NCBI GenBank assembly: GCA_033557465.1
Contig: CM066035.1
Coordinates: forward strand, 920,400,235-920,464,234
Origin: Ichthyophis bannanicus
Lineage: Eukaryota > Chordata > Amphibia > Gymnophiona > Ichthyophiidae
Reading direction: 5' to 3'
DNA: 64,000 nt
Within the stretch, counting starts at the first letter, position 1. The number at the start of each line of letters is the position of its first letter. The notes beneath the pieces are model-generated. The model saw nothing but the letters and a program-made list of their open reading frames with translations, was not told where the DNA came from and did not search any database. Of the stretch, positions 32,990 through 43,117 are shown piece after piece. A program made the position numbers and the translations under genes.

Positions 32990-34130
32990 TAAGGTACTGA
33001 ACCAAACCAAAAAGCCAATTAGATTATATGGAGGAAATGCAAGATGTTTGCACACCAAGGAACTAAAAGAAAGAGCGAGAACCACAGCACAGTTTATAAA
33101 ATTTAATTATAAATCATTTTTATTTTGTTGTTATAAACTGCCTTATGGTTCTTGCTTTTTTTTAAACATATATTTTGCATCCACAGAACCCCTTTCCTCA
33201 ACAGTGCATGCAGAGCAGAACCAGGACTTTCACCGACAGAACTCAGTATCTTACAAAAAACAAACCATCAAAAAACCATTCTCCAGTACCAGGCATATTG
33301 TAAACTAATACAAAATCCTACAATAAAGCCACTGAGTATCTATAGAGCAAATCTACCTTACCATACCATACCATACTAGCACCAACTTCCAAAACTCACA
33401 AAGGAGGCCATCCAAAATAAGCGTCACTGTAAATACTACAGTGGGCCCTGGAACATCCAAACACCTATTTGGACAGCTGAACAATTCAGATTACTACAGT
33501 ACAGACCCCTACATACAAACTCCATGTTAACAGAACACCTGGTCTTGGTCACACGCTCAAAACACAGACCCTCACCAAGTACAGATAAGTGACTGTAACC
33601 TAAAAATAAATATATGTAGATAAAAATTAAACTGCAACACCAAGAAGTCAGATACTGCATACAGTGCAATACCAGAGAAATAGAAAGAGATGGAGTGGAG
33701 TGGAGTAGCAACATAGTGGTTAGAGCAGTGGCTTGGGAACCCAGAGACCAGGGTTCGATTCCCACCAGCACGCCTTGTGGCCTTGGTCAAGTCACTTAAC
33801 CATCCATTGCTCAGAAAAATGCAAGTTATCAACGTCCCTGTTTAAAGTACATTTACCAAGTTTAAGTTACAATGTAAACCGCTTTGATTGAAATGATAAA
33901 GCGGTATAAAAAAAACCTGTTAAATAAATAAATGCATTTCCAGGTACTGTTTAAGCATAAAGATAGCACCAAAATAAACAAAATAAAATTCTCTTCTAAC
34001 TTTGTTGTCTGACCATTTTATTCTCTGATCATGCAGGTCCCAATCTGAGGTTTCTGCTTTTCTCCGTCTCCTAATGCACCCTCCTGTCTACTTTCCCCCA
34101 AAGACAGCACGAGGGTGATGCAGGGCCATG
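32990..34130. repeat. Intron repeat R, copy 1
   Basis: About 1.1 kb that recurs as a partial copy at 34600-34990 and as a copy at 41366-61150 split by two DIRS. Shared marks in order are 'cacaccaaggaactaaaagaaa', 'aaccacagcacagtttataa', 'tgcatccacagaac', 'acttccaaaactcac', 'actgcagtgggccct', 'aactccatgttaacagaacac', 'accaagaagtcaga' and 'tctgaccattttattctc'. No coding capacity is seen. It may be a local segmental duplication or an unnamed interspersed repeat. A SINE interrupts it at 33683-33940. Confidence 0.75.
33683..33940 (+). mobile_element. tRNA-derived SINE with L2-type tail
   Basis: The 5' end has GGAGT pentamers (gatggagtggagtggagtag). Next come a tRNA-like part with box A-like 'tagtggttagagcagtgg' and box B 'gggttcgattccc', then a core with 'cttggtcaagtcacttaacc' (as in MIR/core SINEs), then 'aaaccgctttgattgaaatgataaagcggtat' and (TAAA)n. 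The stem-like tail is the same as in the L2 LINEs of this window, which suggests L2 supplies its retrotransposition machinery. It lies within R copy 1. Confidence 0.85.
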
Positions 34131-34599
34131 TGCAGAGACTCACTGCGGCATCATTTGCATAAATTTAGTATACTTTATTTTAAAATGTATATGCCACCCA
34201 TCCAAAATCCTGGGTGGCTTCTAAACATACACATGCAATTTAGTAAAACAATGTTACAATAAAACAAACATAATCATAAAGTATGAAATTTGATTAATGA
34301 AAAGCCACTTACACAGCACCCCTCCCCCCAATCAAACCATTATATGTATCTGCACATCAGATATATTTTGCTATGACCAGATTATCAATGAGGAGGGAAG
34401 ATATAAAATGAGAAACTAATCCTGGTAGCCATGAATTCAAACGCTGGATTGGATTGTGCTAGAGCTGGAAAAGTCCAGAACTCAGCAGCAGTGAAGCTTT
34501 CAGGCTACTAAAGAAAATTAAACTGAGGTGTTCCCTGAAATTTTGAAATTTCCTTGAATCTGAACTGAGAAAATATTTTAACTTTCAAAAGAATGCAAA
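34131..34599 (-). repeat. Intron stretch with an L2/SINE-type tail (about 34165-34300)
   Basis: 'actttattttaaaatgtatatgccacccatccaaaatcctgggtggcttctaaacatacac' has the layout of the reverse-oriented tails at 563-778 and 8690-8770 (A/T run, 'accgcct-like' box, then the hairpin partner). The rest of the stretch shows nothing. Confidence 0.45.
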
Positions 34600-34990
34600 A
34601 CTGCAAATCTCAAAAACACTACATATTCCAGAATCTCCCCCCAACCAACATCCTACAGTTGACCTCACCAAGGATCCATGGAGCAAATCTACTATTCCAT
34701 AAAATCATTAACTTCCAAAACTCACACAACATGGAGTGTACCCAAAAAAGGACATCATCATAAATACTGCAGTGGGCCCTAGAACATCCATATTTCTAGT
34801 CAGAAAACTGAACAAGCCAGATTACTACAGCTCCCTACATAGAAACTCCATGCTAACAGAACATGTAGCCTCAGTCACACATGCAGAACAGAGATAGATC
34901 TTCACCAAGTAGGGACTATATCAGTATAAACTAAAAACAGACATATGTAATCAAAAAATGCCTTTACCCATTACTGTTAGGCTTACAGGA
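34600..34990. repeat. Intron repeat R, copy 2 (partial)
   Basis: Matches copy 1 from about 33240 to 33640: 'acttccaaaactcac', 'gtaaatactgcagtgggccctagaacatcc', 'ctacatagaaactccatgctaacagaac', 'caccaagtagg'. It ends just before the Tigger insertion at 35010. Confidence 0.75.
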
Positions 34991-35489
34991 TTTCTCTCCC
35001 AAAATTATACAGTGTTCCCTTGCCACTTCGCGCTTCATGTTTTGCGGCTTCAGTGCTTCGCGGGTCAGCAGCCACATTGTGGAAAGGAGCGTTGTTTCAT
35101 GTTGATGCGCGAGAGAGAAGGATCCCTGCATGTCAACCAAAGAGATGAGTTGACTCAGAGTACATGTACTGTACATACCACGGGCTTTCATAAAGGCGCG
35201 TGATTGGTTTCCGGTGTGACATCGACCAATAAGAGTACGAGTGGATTTATCCCTGTGAGTTGATTGTCTGCGCATCATTGCAGCCTCACCTAGCATCTTC
35301 TCTTGTTGTATCTCGCCAGTCTTGTCCATGATGTTGACTGTCTCGCATACAGTACTGTATTTTAGTGTTGTGTTGGCGATAACCTTTTTTATTAATTAAG
35401 CCCTTATAATGCCGTCTAAGCGCTGTGCCCCTGCGAAAGCTGGAAGCGGCAGATTCAACACCCAATAAATTTATTATAACCAAATAAGT

Positions 35490-35545
35490 GGCCTAAGCCC
35501 AACACAGGCCGTGTTTCGTATACAACTTCCTCAGGGGCTATCAGG
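35490..35545 (-). ncRNA. Hammerhead-like core, left arm
   Basis: The inverted copy of 39905-39960: on the minus strand 'ccctgaggaagttgtatacgaaacacgg' followed by 'cctgtgttgggctt'. It has the CUGANGA and GAAA conserved boxes. Its sequence is the same as the right arm in all core positions. Confidence 0.6.
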
Positions 35546-35687
35546 ACACACTAAAAAATAAATTGTAAAACCATATTAGTATAAACAAACAATAAATATA
35601 CCAAAAAAGAAGGGTTAAAAAAATAAAAAATTGTAACACGAATATACAATATACATAAAATAAAGGCGAAATTGGACTACATCAAAT

Positions 35688-36049
35688 TTATTTATTTTTT
35701 ATTTATTTTATTTAGTATACATTTGTATACCGCTACTTCCAGCGATCAGCAGCGATTTGATTACAGATTGGAAATTGTCAAATCATGACAGGAAATGTTT
35801 GAGGTATAAACACATTGATTAGACAGGAAAGCACAGCACACAGAGAACTATTTTACAGGGAACATGGGCTATGGAGGGTTAAGTGGCTTGCCCAAGACCA
35901 CAAGGAGCACCTGTGGGACTAGAAACCCCAGTCCTTCCGGCCCAAGGTTGCTGTCCTCTAGTGGGATTTGAACCCCCAACCTTCCGGCCCGAAGTACCTT
36001 GCCCCAACCACTAGGCCACTCCTCCACTCCACTCCACTCCACTCCACTC
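35688..36049 (-). mobile_element. tRNA-derived SINE inserted in the left arm
   Basis: The right arm lacks it, so the empty site is visible: 'ctacatcaaatgacttgc'. The flanking duplication is at least CAAAT (35683-35687, 36050-36054). On the minus strand it starts with GGAGT repeats (36022-36050), then 'ggcctagtggttggggcaaggt' (box A region), 'gggttcaaatccc' (box B), and ends in 'ctgatcgctggaagtagcggtatac' and (TAAA)n-like repeats at 35690-35715. Its head is like that of the SINE at 33683, but the body differs. Confidence 0.85.
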
Positions 36050-36689
36050 CAAATGACTTGCAAAGGAAACTCATCAATAATAATCAATTAAAATCATAAA
36101 AAAACATATACAGTCACTGAAAATAAACCCTAATCTATTCAATAAACTGTACTATGGATCTGATGACATATAAGTCTATTCGATAAACTGTTCTATAGAT
36201 CTGATGACATATAAATATGTATACATACATATGTAAAAATACATAAATAGAATAATTAAATAAATAAATAATTAAAAATGCTAAATGGAATCCAATAAAA
36301 ATTACCAGGCAATTTGTAATCATACAAACACATACAACAAAAAATGTAAAAAATGCCATATACAAACACTTAAAATTGAATCCTCATATATTAAATAAAT
36401 TATGCTATAGATCAGTTAACATATAAATATGTATACATACATATACCTTAAGTGTATAAATAAAAAAATTATTAAATAAATAAATAACTAAAAATACTGA
36501 GAGGAATACAAAAAAAAGGTAATAAGAAAAAAAATCAAACATTTATAATTGTACAAGAATATACCAAAAATGTAAAAAACAACTATGTACAATCAAAGAT
36601 GAGAAGGGATGAGGAGACTAAAGGAGTAGGTCTAAATGAAAAACAATTATGTTAATACTAAAAAACTATATGTAAAATTGAACATTACC

Positions 36690-37080
36690 CTTTTCCCTCC
36701 CTTCCCTTCCCCCTCTCCCCCCCTCCCCTTTCTTTTCCCCCCTCCCCCCTCTCCCTCCCCCTTTCCTCTTTCCCTCCCCCTCTCCCTTTCCCCCCCCTTT
36801 CTCCTCTCCCTTCTCCTCCCTCCTCCCTCCCTCCCTCTTTCCCTTCTCCCCTTCCCCCTCCCCTCTTCCCCTCCCCCCCCCTCTTCCCCCCCCTCCTTCC
36901 TCCCCCCCTTTCCCCCCTTCCCCCCCTCTTCCCCCCCTTCCCTTCCCCTTCCCTGTCCTTGCTTTCCTTCCCCTCCTTCCCCTCCCTTCCCCCCCCTCCG
37001 TTTCCCCCTTCCTTTCCCCTCCCCACCTCTTTCCCCCTCCCCCCTCCCCCCCCCCCTTTCCCTTTCTCCCCCCCTTTTTT
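36690..37080 (+). repeat. Polypyrimidine tract 1
   Basis: About 390 bp made almost only of C and T on the plus strand (ccctt/ccctcc words), starting exactly where the left arm ends. The long open frames on both strands here are by-products of the low complexity. Confidence 0.95.
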
Positions 37081-38340
37081 GGTTTCCCAACTTAGTCTAT
37101 CAGATTCATTATGTATTATTTATTTTGGTTGCTCGCAGCTTTAGTCAATGGTTTTAAACATTTTTTTTTTTTTTTAGAGTAGAGCACTTTTTGGTTTCTG
37201 TTTGACGGGGTCTGGATTTCATCGGCAGGATTTCAGCTTTTAAATGATGGTTCAAGATCTATGATCCCCCTTCGGTGGATCATATGATTTGTATTAATGT
37301 TTTTTTCAGGGTTTTGTTTTATAATATGGTATATTTTGTTGTTTTATTATTCATACACTTGTTTTCTTATACTTCCGGTCTGGCCCCCTATTTAATGCGC
37401 ACGCGCCGGCGTTCTTCATCTCTTTGAGAAACGTGAAACGGCTTTTGTATGTGGTTTGCTTGGTCGATATTCTTAAGGTTCTTTTTACATATACATTGTT
37501 GCAGGCTTAGTATTTATGTACTTGATATCACTGTGGGCGCTCACTATCATAATTGGAATGTTATATTGTAATCTCTATTTGAGTAACTTGAAACTGCTTT
37601 CTGTAGGTGTGTTGTCTGTTTGGCCTTCATTAGGTTTCTTACATATATAATGTAGCAGGCTCTGTACTTGATATTATTACGGGTATTTATTTTTATTGTC
37701 TTAATCCCCCTTTTTTAATTTGGCTTTTACAGGCGTTTTCCTGCATTTGAAAGTTTTTTAAGGCAATGCATTACGATTCGTGTTCCCCTCGGGTTGGGTG
37801 ACGTTTTATCTTTATAGCCTTATTTTTATAGCCCTTTTTTAACAGTCCCTTGCTTTTCAATGTGTTCTGGTTTTAGAGTAGGGCTCTTTCTGAATTTCAT
37901 TATGTATTTTATTCTTTTGGTTGGGTTCTTCTCGAACGCATTTTCAAACGGACATGTGCAGCTGATTCAGTCTTCCTGTAGGAGTTTACAATGCTCCTTT
38001 GTTTTTGCAGATTTAAGTTTTCGCTTATTGTTTCAGTGCTTGTATCAGATTTTCCCTGCACTCTGTGTTTGAGCCCATAATAACCCAATATGCATTTCTT
38101 TTAAGGTTCTATGAACATTGTTTCAGAATCCTGTAGTGGATCACGTGGTACGAGGTATCCATCGGATCTTGTGAAGGCAAGAGAGATTGGAATGTTTGGA
38201 TGTGTTTATTTGGATTTCTTTTTGAGCACTGTCTGGTGTCCCCATTTTTTAATGTTATGGGTCTTCCCTGTATTGATTTCTAGAGAGACAACATGTTCCT
38301 CCAATATCGGAGTTAGTTTGGGCTTACAACGGTTGGAAAC
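37081..38340 (+). other. Unique centre of the palindromic element
   Basis: AT-rich, no ORF above 70 codons with any recognisable content. It holds a diverged duplication: 37425-37545 (gagaaacgtgaaacggctttt...ttgcaggcttagtatttatgtacttgatatcac) and 37580-37680 (gagtaacttgaaactgctttc...gtagcaggctctgtacttgatattat). A short hairpin lies at 37264-37285 (tgatccccc-ttcg-gtggatca). Confidence 0.6.
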
Positions 38341-38717
38341 AGTTCTTCTTTTCCCTTCCTTCCCTTCCTCTCCCCTCCCTCCCTTCCCCTTCTCCTCCTC
38401 CCCCTCTCTTCCTTTCCCCCCCCCTTCCCCGCCCCCCCCTTCCCCCCCCCCTTTCCCTTTCCCTTTCCCTTCCTCCTCCCCCTCCCCCCCCACCCCTCCC
38501 CCTCTACCTTCCCCTTTCCTTTCCTTTCCTCTCCCCTTTCCCCCTTCCCCCCCTCCCTCCTTCCCTTTCTTTCCGTTTCTCTCCCTTTCCTTCCCTCTCC
38601 CTTCTTTTCCCTTCCCTTTGTTTTTCCTTTCCCCTTCCCTGCCACCCTCTCCTTCTCCCTTTCCCTCCCTCCCCCCTTCTTCACCCTTCCCCTTCCCCCC
38701 CCCTCCCCCCTTTTTCG
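38341..38717 (+). repeat. Polypyrimidine tract 2
   Basis: About 375 bp of C/T-rich sequence, again pyrimidine on the plus strand. The tract lies in direct, not inverted, orientation relative to tract 1, so it is not part of the palindrome. 38718-39129, between it and the right arm, is plain AT-rich sequence. Confidence 0.95.
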
Positions 38718-39904
38718 TCTTTCTTTTTCTTTCTGGCTCGTATTACCTACACATTTTTTATCTAATTTATTATTCTATTATTGACTTATGTGTATGATCA
38801 TGTATTTTTAATGGGGGGATTTTTTTACAATTAGAAATATATTTATATTTTTATGTGGGTAGTATCCAATACCTTCTATTCCCCAGTATATAGTAGTATA
38901 TTCTTATCTTTTATATACCTTATTTATTGTTATTTATATTTTATATTTTTACTTATTGTTATTATTCTTTTAAAGTAGAGTGCAATATTCGTATATGATT
39001 TTATTTTTTAATTGTCTATTTTGGCGTAAGTTTTCCGCTCTTATTTTTAATCTTCAGAAGTTTTTCTGATAGTTGCGACCTCCATTGTCTCTTTTGAGCC
39101 TGGTGTAGTCTATGCACATCACACCCACAGGTAATGTTCAATTTTACATATAGTTTTTTAGTATTAACATAATTGTTTTTCATTTAGACCTACTCCTTTA
39201 GTCTCCTCATCCCTTCTCATCTTTGATTGTACATAGTTGTTTTTTACATTTTTGGTATATTCTTGTACAATTATAAATGTTTGATTTTATTTCTTATTCC
39301 CGTTTTTTTGTATTCCTCTCAGTATTTTTAGTTATTTATTTATTTAATAAATTTTTTATTTATACACTTAAGGTATATGTATGTATACATATTTATATGT
39401 TAACTGATCTATAGCATAATTTATTTAATATATGAGGATTCAATTTTAAGTGTTTGTATATGGCATTTTTTACATTTTTTGTTGTATGTGTTTGTATGAT
39501 TACAAATTGCCTGGTAATTTTTTATTGGATTCCATTTAGCATTTTTAATTATTTATTTATTTAATTATTCTATTTATGTATTTTTACATATGTATGTATA
39601 CATATTTATATGTCATCAGATCTATAGAACAGTTTATTGAATAGACTTATATGTCATCAGATCCATAGTACAGTTTATTGAATAGATTAGGGTTTATTTT
39701 CAGTGACTGTATATGTTTTTTTATGATTTTAATTGATTATTATTGATGAGTTTCCTTTGCAAGTCATTTGATGTAGTCCAATTTCGCCTTTATTTTATGT
39801 ATATTGTATATTCGTGTTACAATTTTTTATTTTTTTAACCCTTCTTTTTTGGTATATTTATTGTTTGTTTATACTAATATGGTTTTACAATTTATTTTTT
39901 AGTG

Positions 39905-39960
39905 TGTCCTGATAGCCCTGAGGAAGTTGTATACGAAACACGGCCTGTGTTGGGCTTAGG
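39905..39960 (+). ncRNA. Hammerhead-like core, right arm
   Basis: CTGAGGA (39918-39924, fits CUGANGA), a very short stem II, GAAA (39935-39938), stem III ACAC/GTGT (39938-39941 with 39947-39950, 5-nt loop) closing A15.1-U16.1, and a permitted cleavage base T at 39951. Stem I can pair AGCC (39914-39917) with GG-(G)-CT (39952-39956) with one bulged G. This is the type I layout described for Penelope-like elements, with reduced stems. Self-cleavage is predicted, not shown. Confidence 0.6.
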
Positions 39961-40757
39961 CCACTTATTTGGTTATAATAAATTTATTGGGTGTTGAATC
40001 TGCCGCTTCCTGTTTTTGTTTCTGCTCGCTTGAGTGGCTAGCGCTGTTTCTTTGTGGGCCCCTGCGAAAGCTTCCTCCGGGTCGCCCAAGAGGAAGAAGA
40101 TGATGACCATCAGCGAAAAAGTGAAACTTTTAGATATGATCAAAGAGGGCAGAAGTTATGCATCTGTGGCACGCCATTACGGGGTGAATGAATCTACAGT
40201 GCGGTACATCAAGAAAGAGGAAGCAAACATCCGCAAAACTGCTTCAATAACCTTCAACAAAGAAGCAAAACGTGTGATAACTCCGCGTAATGTTTATTAC
40301 TGTATAAGGTTTTGTAATTAACCCTATTGTAATTAGCACTGACACGTTTAAGTAAATACGTATACAGTACTGTTGTAATTTTTGTCTTAAATGAGTAAAG
40401 TATGAATACTGTTTACATATTTAAAACATTCTTGTACAGTACCCACATACACAAAAATTCCTAGGGGCAAATACTACTTCGCGGTTTTTCAGCTTTCGCG
40501 GAAGGTTCTGGTCCCCATTAACCGCGAAAAACGAGGGATCACTGTACTTTACTGCAGAGTGAGATGAGAGAAAGAACTCTCACACACAAACATCTGCATT
40601 GTCGACAAAAACTAACATAATGGCTCAGCGCAAGTAGTGTGAGTGCAACTAATGCCACCTCAGTGGGTGGCTTTAGTTGCACTGGCAGCTGTTTTGCCAC
40701 AATGAAATGCAGTAACTGCAGGGGGATGTAACTGCCTCCATGCAGTTAGCCTTCGGC

Positions 40758-41042
40758 CCTGTGTAATCAAACTCAGGAATCAGTTACCAGAGGATGCAAT
40801 AAAAGCTGTTAGTGTAGCTGGGTTTAAAAAAGGTTTGGACAAGTTCCGCGAGGAAAGGTGAATAAACTACTATTATTAAAGAGGACCTGGGAAATCCACT
40901 GCTTGCCTTGGGACAAGCATTGTGGAACCTGTGTGCCTTTTTGCCAGGTACTTGAACTGGATTGGCCACTGTTGGAAACAGGATATTGGGCTTAATGGAC
41001 CTTAGTCTGACTCAGTATGGCATTTCTTATGTTCATATGTTA
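40758..41042 (+). mobile_element. CR1 3' fragment
   Basis: 'gtaatcaaactc-ggaat-agttaccagaggatgcaat-aaagctgttagtgtagctgggttt' and the tail 'gtctgactcagtatggcatttcttatgttcatatg' match the 3' end at 53400-53690. It is diverged by several substitutions and short deletions. 40547-40757, to its left, has no recognised feature. Confidence 0.85.
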
Positions 41043-41059
41043 CTAGTACAGAGCCTACA

Positions 41060-41330
41060 AAACATGCTGCTAAATATGCCAAACAAGAGGGGCTCAACAA
41101 CACCCATGCAGCATCTCCCACTTCCACAAAAACAAGAGCGACATGGCACCCCAACACAGCACTTCCCACCTTCTGAAAAACAAAGAGGCTCAGTGGCCCC
41201 TAAATAGCACTTCTTACTCTCTGACAAACAAGAGGGACTTTGTGGCCCCAACACAAACCTCCCACTCTAACATAAATACGAAGAAGTGCTTGGCAACTCC
41301 AACATAATACCTGAAACTGTGCACTGGACA
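41060..41330. repeat. Minisatellite, about 57-bp unit
   Basis: Four to five diverged units of the form 'aaacaagaggg-ctc-gtggccccaacacagcacttcccac-ctctgac'. Starts are near 41080, 41127, 41177, 41230 and 41280. No coding sense is evident. Confidence 0.7.
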
Positions 41331-41741
41331 AGCATAGCGTTAATGTAAATATATATTCCGTAAAAACAAAGGAAATGCAAGATGCTCGCACACCAAGGAA
41401 CTAAAAGAAAAAGTGAGAACCACAGCACAGTTTATAAGACCAAATTATAACTCATTTTATTCTGTTATAAAGCACAGTTACTTACCTGTAACAGGTGATC
41501 TCTGGGAACAGCAGGAATTAGTCATCACATATGGGTACGTCGGTACCGACGGAGCCTGCGCGGGAAAGCTCCCCAGCTTTTCAAATGAAAAGCTTTTGGG
41601 GCCTCCCACTGCACATGCGCGCTGCCTCCCCGCCTTCCTGACCAGCTCTCCTCAGTTCGAGTTTAAAGCTGAGACAATAGAGAGAGAGAGGACAGGAAGA
41701 TAGAGGAATAGAGAGACAACTCCTAGGGGAGGTGGGTGGGT

Positions 41742-41842
41742 TGTGATGACTAATTCCTGCTGTTCCCAGAGATCACCTGTTACAGGTAAGTAACTGTGCT
41801 ATCTCTAGGAACAAGCAGGAATAAGTCATCACATATGGGGAC
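41742..41842. repeat. DIRS F internal complementary region
   Basis: 'gtgatgactaattcctgctgttcccagagatcacctgttacaggtaagtaactgtgc' complements the left end and 'tatctctaggaacaagcaggaataagtcatcacatatgggg' complements the right end. The ICR even shares the element-specific 'tcatcac' (others have tcttcac), so ITR and ICR evolve together. Confidence 0.92.
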
Positions 41843-41936
41843 TCCCTAGCTGAGATGCCTGGGAGATCCCCCTCCAAGGGTAACCATCTTCGGATGGATC
41901 TCAGGCATCCATTCTGGGAAGGTGGGCAGGAGTTGT

Positions 41937-42245
41937 TTAAGTATGGAACAGGTGTTTGAGGACAGCCTGACCAAACAAGGCATCCCGGCGGGAGTCCTTG
42001 TCCAAGCAGTAATGGGCTGTGAAGGTATGCACCGAGGCCCAAGTGGCTGCTCGACAGATCTGATCTATGGATACAGAGTGGAGATGAGCCATAGAAGTGG
42101 CCATGGCTCTCACATTGTGAGCTGTGACATGGCCTTCCAGAGAAATGTTCTTACTCTGGTAAGCAAAGGAAATACACTGAGCAATCCAGTTGGAAAGTGT
42201 GCGTTTGGTGACTGGAAGTCCCAAATGAGAAGGATCAAAAGCCAC
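41937..42245 (-). pseudogene. DIRS F tyrosine recombinase, C-terminal part
   Basis: The frame after the last frameshift (about 42245-42310). It contains 'TLSNWIAQCISFAYQ', the His-x-x-Arg box 'TAHNVRAMATSM' and the Tyr nucleophile in 'ATWASVHTFTAHYCLD', ending KHLFHT. The residues of the active site in this half are all present. It follows the 42110-43117 frame. Confidence 0.9.
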
Positions 42246-43117
42246 GAAAAGCTGAGAAGACTTTCGATGTGGCTGAGTTCTATTGAGGTAAAAGGCGAGA
42301 GCTCTTTACAGTCAAGAGTATGAAGGTTCCTCTCTGCACTGGATGCATGAGGAGCCGGAAAAAAGACAGGTAGATATACCTCTTGATTAAGATGAAAAGG
42401 CGAGACCACTTTAGGCATAAAGTGGGGATTCGTCCTAAGGACCACCTTATCATGATGAAATCTGGTATAAGGTGGATTTGCCACCAAAGCCTGCAGTTCA
42501 CTGATGCGGCGAGCCGAAGTGACTGCAATAAGGAAAAGGACCTTCCAAGAAAGAACTTTCAGGGAGGTAGATACCAACGGTTCAAAAGGTGGCTTCATAA
42601 GTTGACCCAGAACTAAATTCAAGTCCCATGCTACCGGAGGAGGCCGGATGGGAGGCTTAGTGAGGGTTAGGCCTCTCATGAATCTTGCAATAAGAGGATG
42701 AGAGGAAACAGATTGTCCATTTATAGGTTTTAAGGATGCTGTAATAGCACTTAAATGGACTCGTACTGAATTAGTCTTGAGGCCTGCATTGGAGAGATGC
42801 AGGAGATAGTCTAGTAGAGAATTCAATGGAAGTGCCAGAGGGTCAAGACCCTGTTGGGCACACCAAATGGAAAAACGTTTCCATTTGAAAGCATAGGAAC
42901 GCCTGGTGGAGGGTTTCCTAGAGGCATAAAGGATATCTTTCACTGGTTGAGAAAGATTAAACTCTTGAAGGCTTAAGCCTTCAGTAACCAAGCTCGGAGA
43001 TGTAGGGACTTGGGGTTTGGATGCCACAGAGTCCCCTGCTCCTGAGACAGAAGGTCTGGTGCAGCTCCCAGGTCCAGGGAGGAGCCCTGGGAGAGCTGTA
43101 GAAGGAGAGGGAACCAC
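42110..43117 (-). pseudogene. DIRS F tyrosine recombinase, N-terminal and core part
   Basis: From about 42990 it reads 'LSQPVKDILYASRKPSTRRS', then a core-binding domain ('YAFKWKRFSIWCAQQGLDPL', 'SVRVHLSAITASLKPINGQ') and the catalytic domain start with the first Arg in 'VTSARRISELQAL'. A frameshift after 'NLHTLDCKEL' (about 42300) moves the reading to the 41937-42245 frame. In DIRS the recombinase inserts the circular DNA copy, which explains the lack of target duplications. Confidence 0.88.

Larger units (their letters stand above)
35442..40057. mobile_element. Penelope-like non-autonomous element with inverted arms and hammerhead cores
   Basis: The insertion is bounded by a perfect 15-bp target duplication GCCCCTGCGAAAGCT (35427-35441 and 40058-40072). 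The left arm (35442-36689, including a SINE) and right arm (39130-40009) are near-perfect inverted copies of about 880 bp. A 48-bp tail (40010-40057) lies only on the right. The centre (36690-39129) has no RT, GIY-YIG or other ORF. Each arm has a hammerhead-like core facing outward. Inverted or tandem pseudo-LTRs, hammerhead motifs and target duplications of this size are known from Penelope-like elements; without an RT the class assignment is inference. Confidence 0.7.
35410..40321 (+). pseudogene. Tigger transposase N-terminus, interrupted and truncated
   Basis: The start codon at 35410 gives MPSKRCAPAKA, then the 4.6-kb insertion. The frame resumes at 40073 with SSGSPKRKKMMTISEKVKLL, DMIKEGRSYASVARHYGVN and ESTVRYIKKEEANIRKT: the psq/CENP-B-like helix-turn-helix that binds the transposon ends. 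After 'ITFNKEAKRV' the frame runs into 3' terminal sequence and stops at 40321, so the second HTH and the DDE catalytic domain are absent. It is not a host gene. Confidence 0.85.
35010..40544 (+). mobile_element. Tigger/pogo-type DNA transposon split by a palindromic insertion
   Basis: It begins CAGTGTTCCCTTGCCACTTCGC and ends GCGAAAAACGAGGGATCACTG, flanked by TA on both sides (35008-35009, 40545-40546), the standard Tc1/mariner-superfamily target duplication. The terminal inverted repeats are diverged. Own sequence without the insertion is about 920 bp, so it is a short non-autonomous or deleted copy. It encodes the start of a pogo-type transposase (see the pseudogene). Confidence 0.88.

Noticed and set aside
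33700..33770. tRNA gene
   Set aside because: Box A- and B-like sequences are present, but the rest has no cloverleaf and continues into a SINE core and tail.
36636..37157. Long ORFs on both strands (Pro/Ser-rich and Gly/Glu-rich) in the pyrimidine tracts, also at 38111-38797
   Set aside because: They are products of C/T low complexity without stops; no domain, start context or conservation.
35442..40009. Palindrome as an assembly artefact
   Set aside because: The left arm holds a SINE with its own target duplication that the right arm lacks, and the whole is bounded by a clean 15-bp duplication inside a known gene frame. A real structure is more likely, though long reads would settle it.
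40034..40321. Possible host gene with a helix-turn-helix
   Set aside because: It lies between Tigger ends with TA duplications and matches a pogo-type transposase N-terminus, truncated before the catalytic domain.
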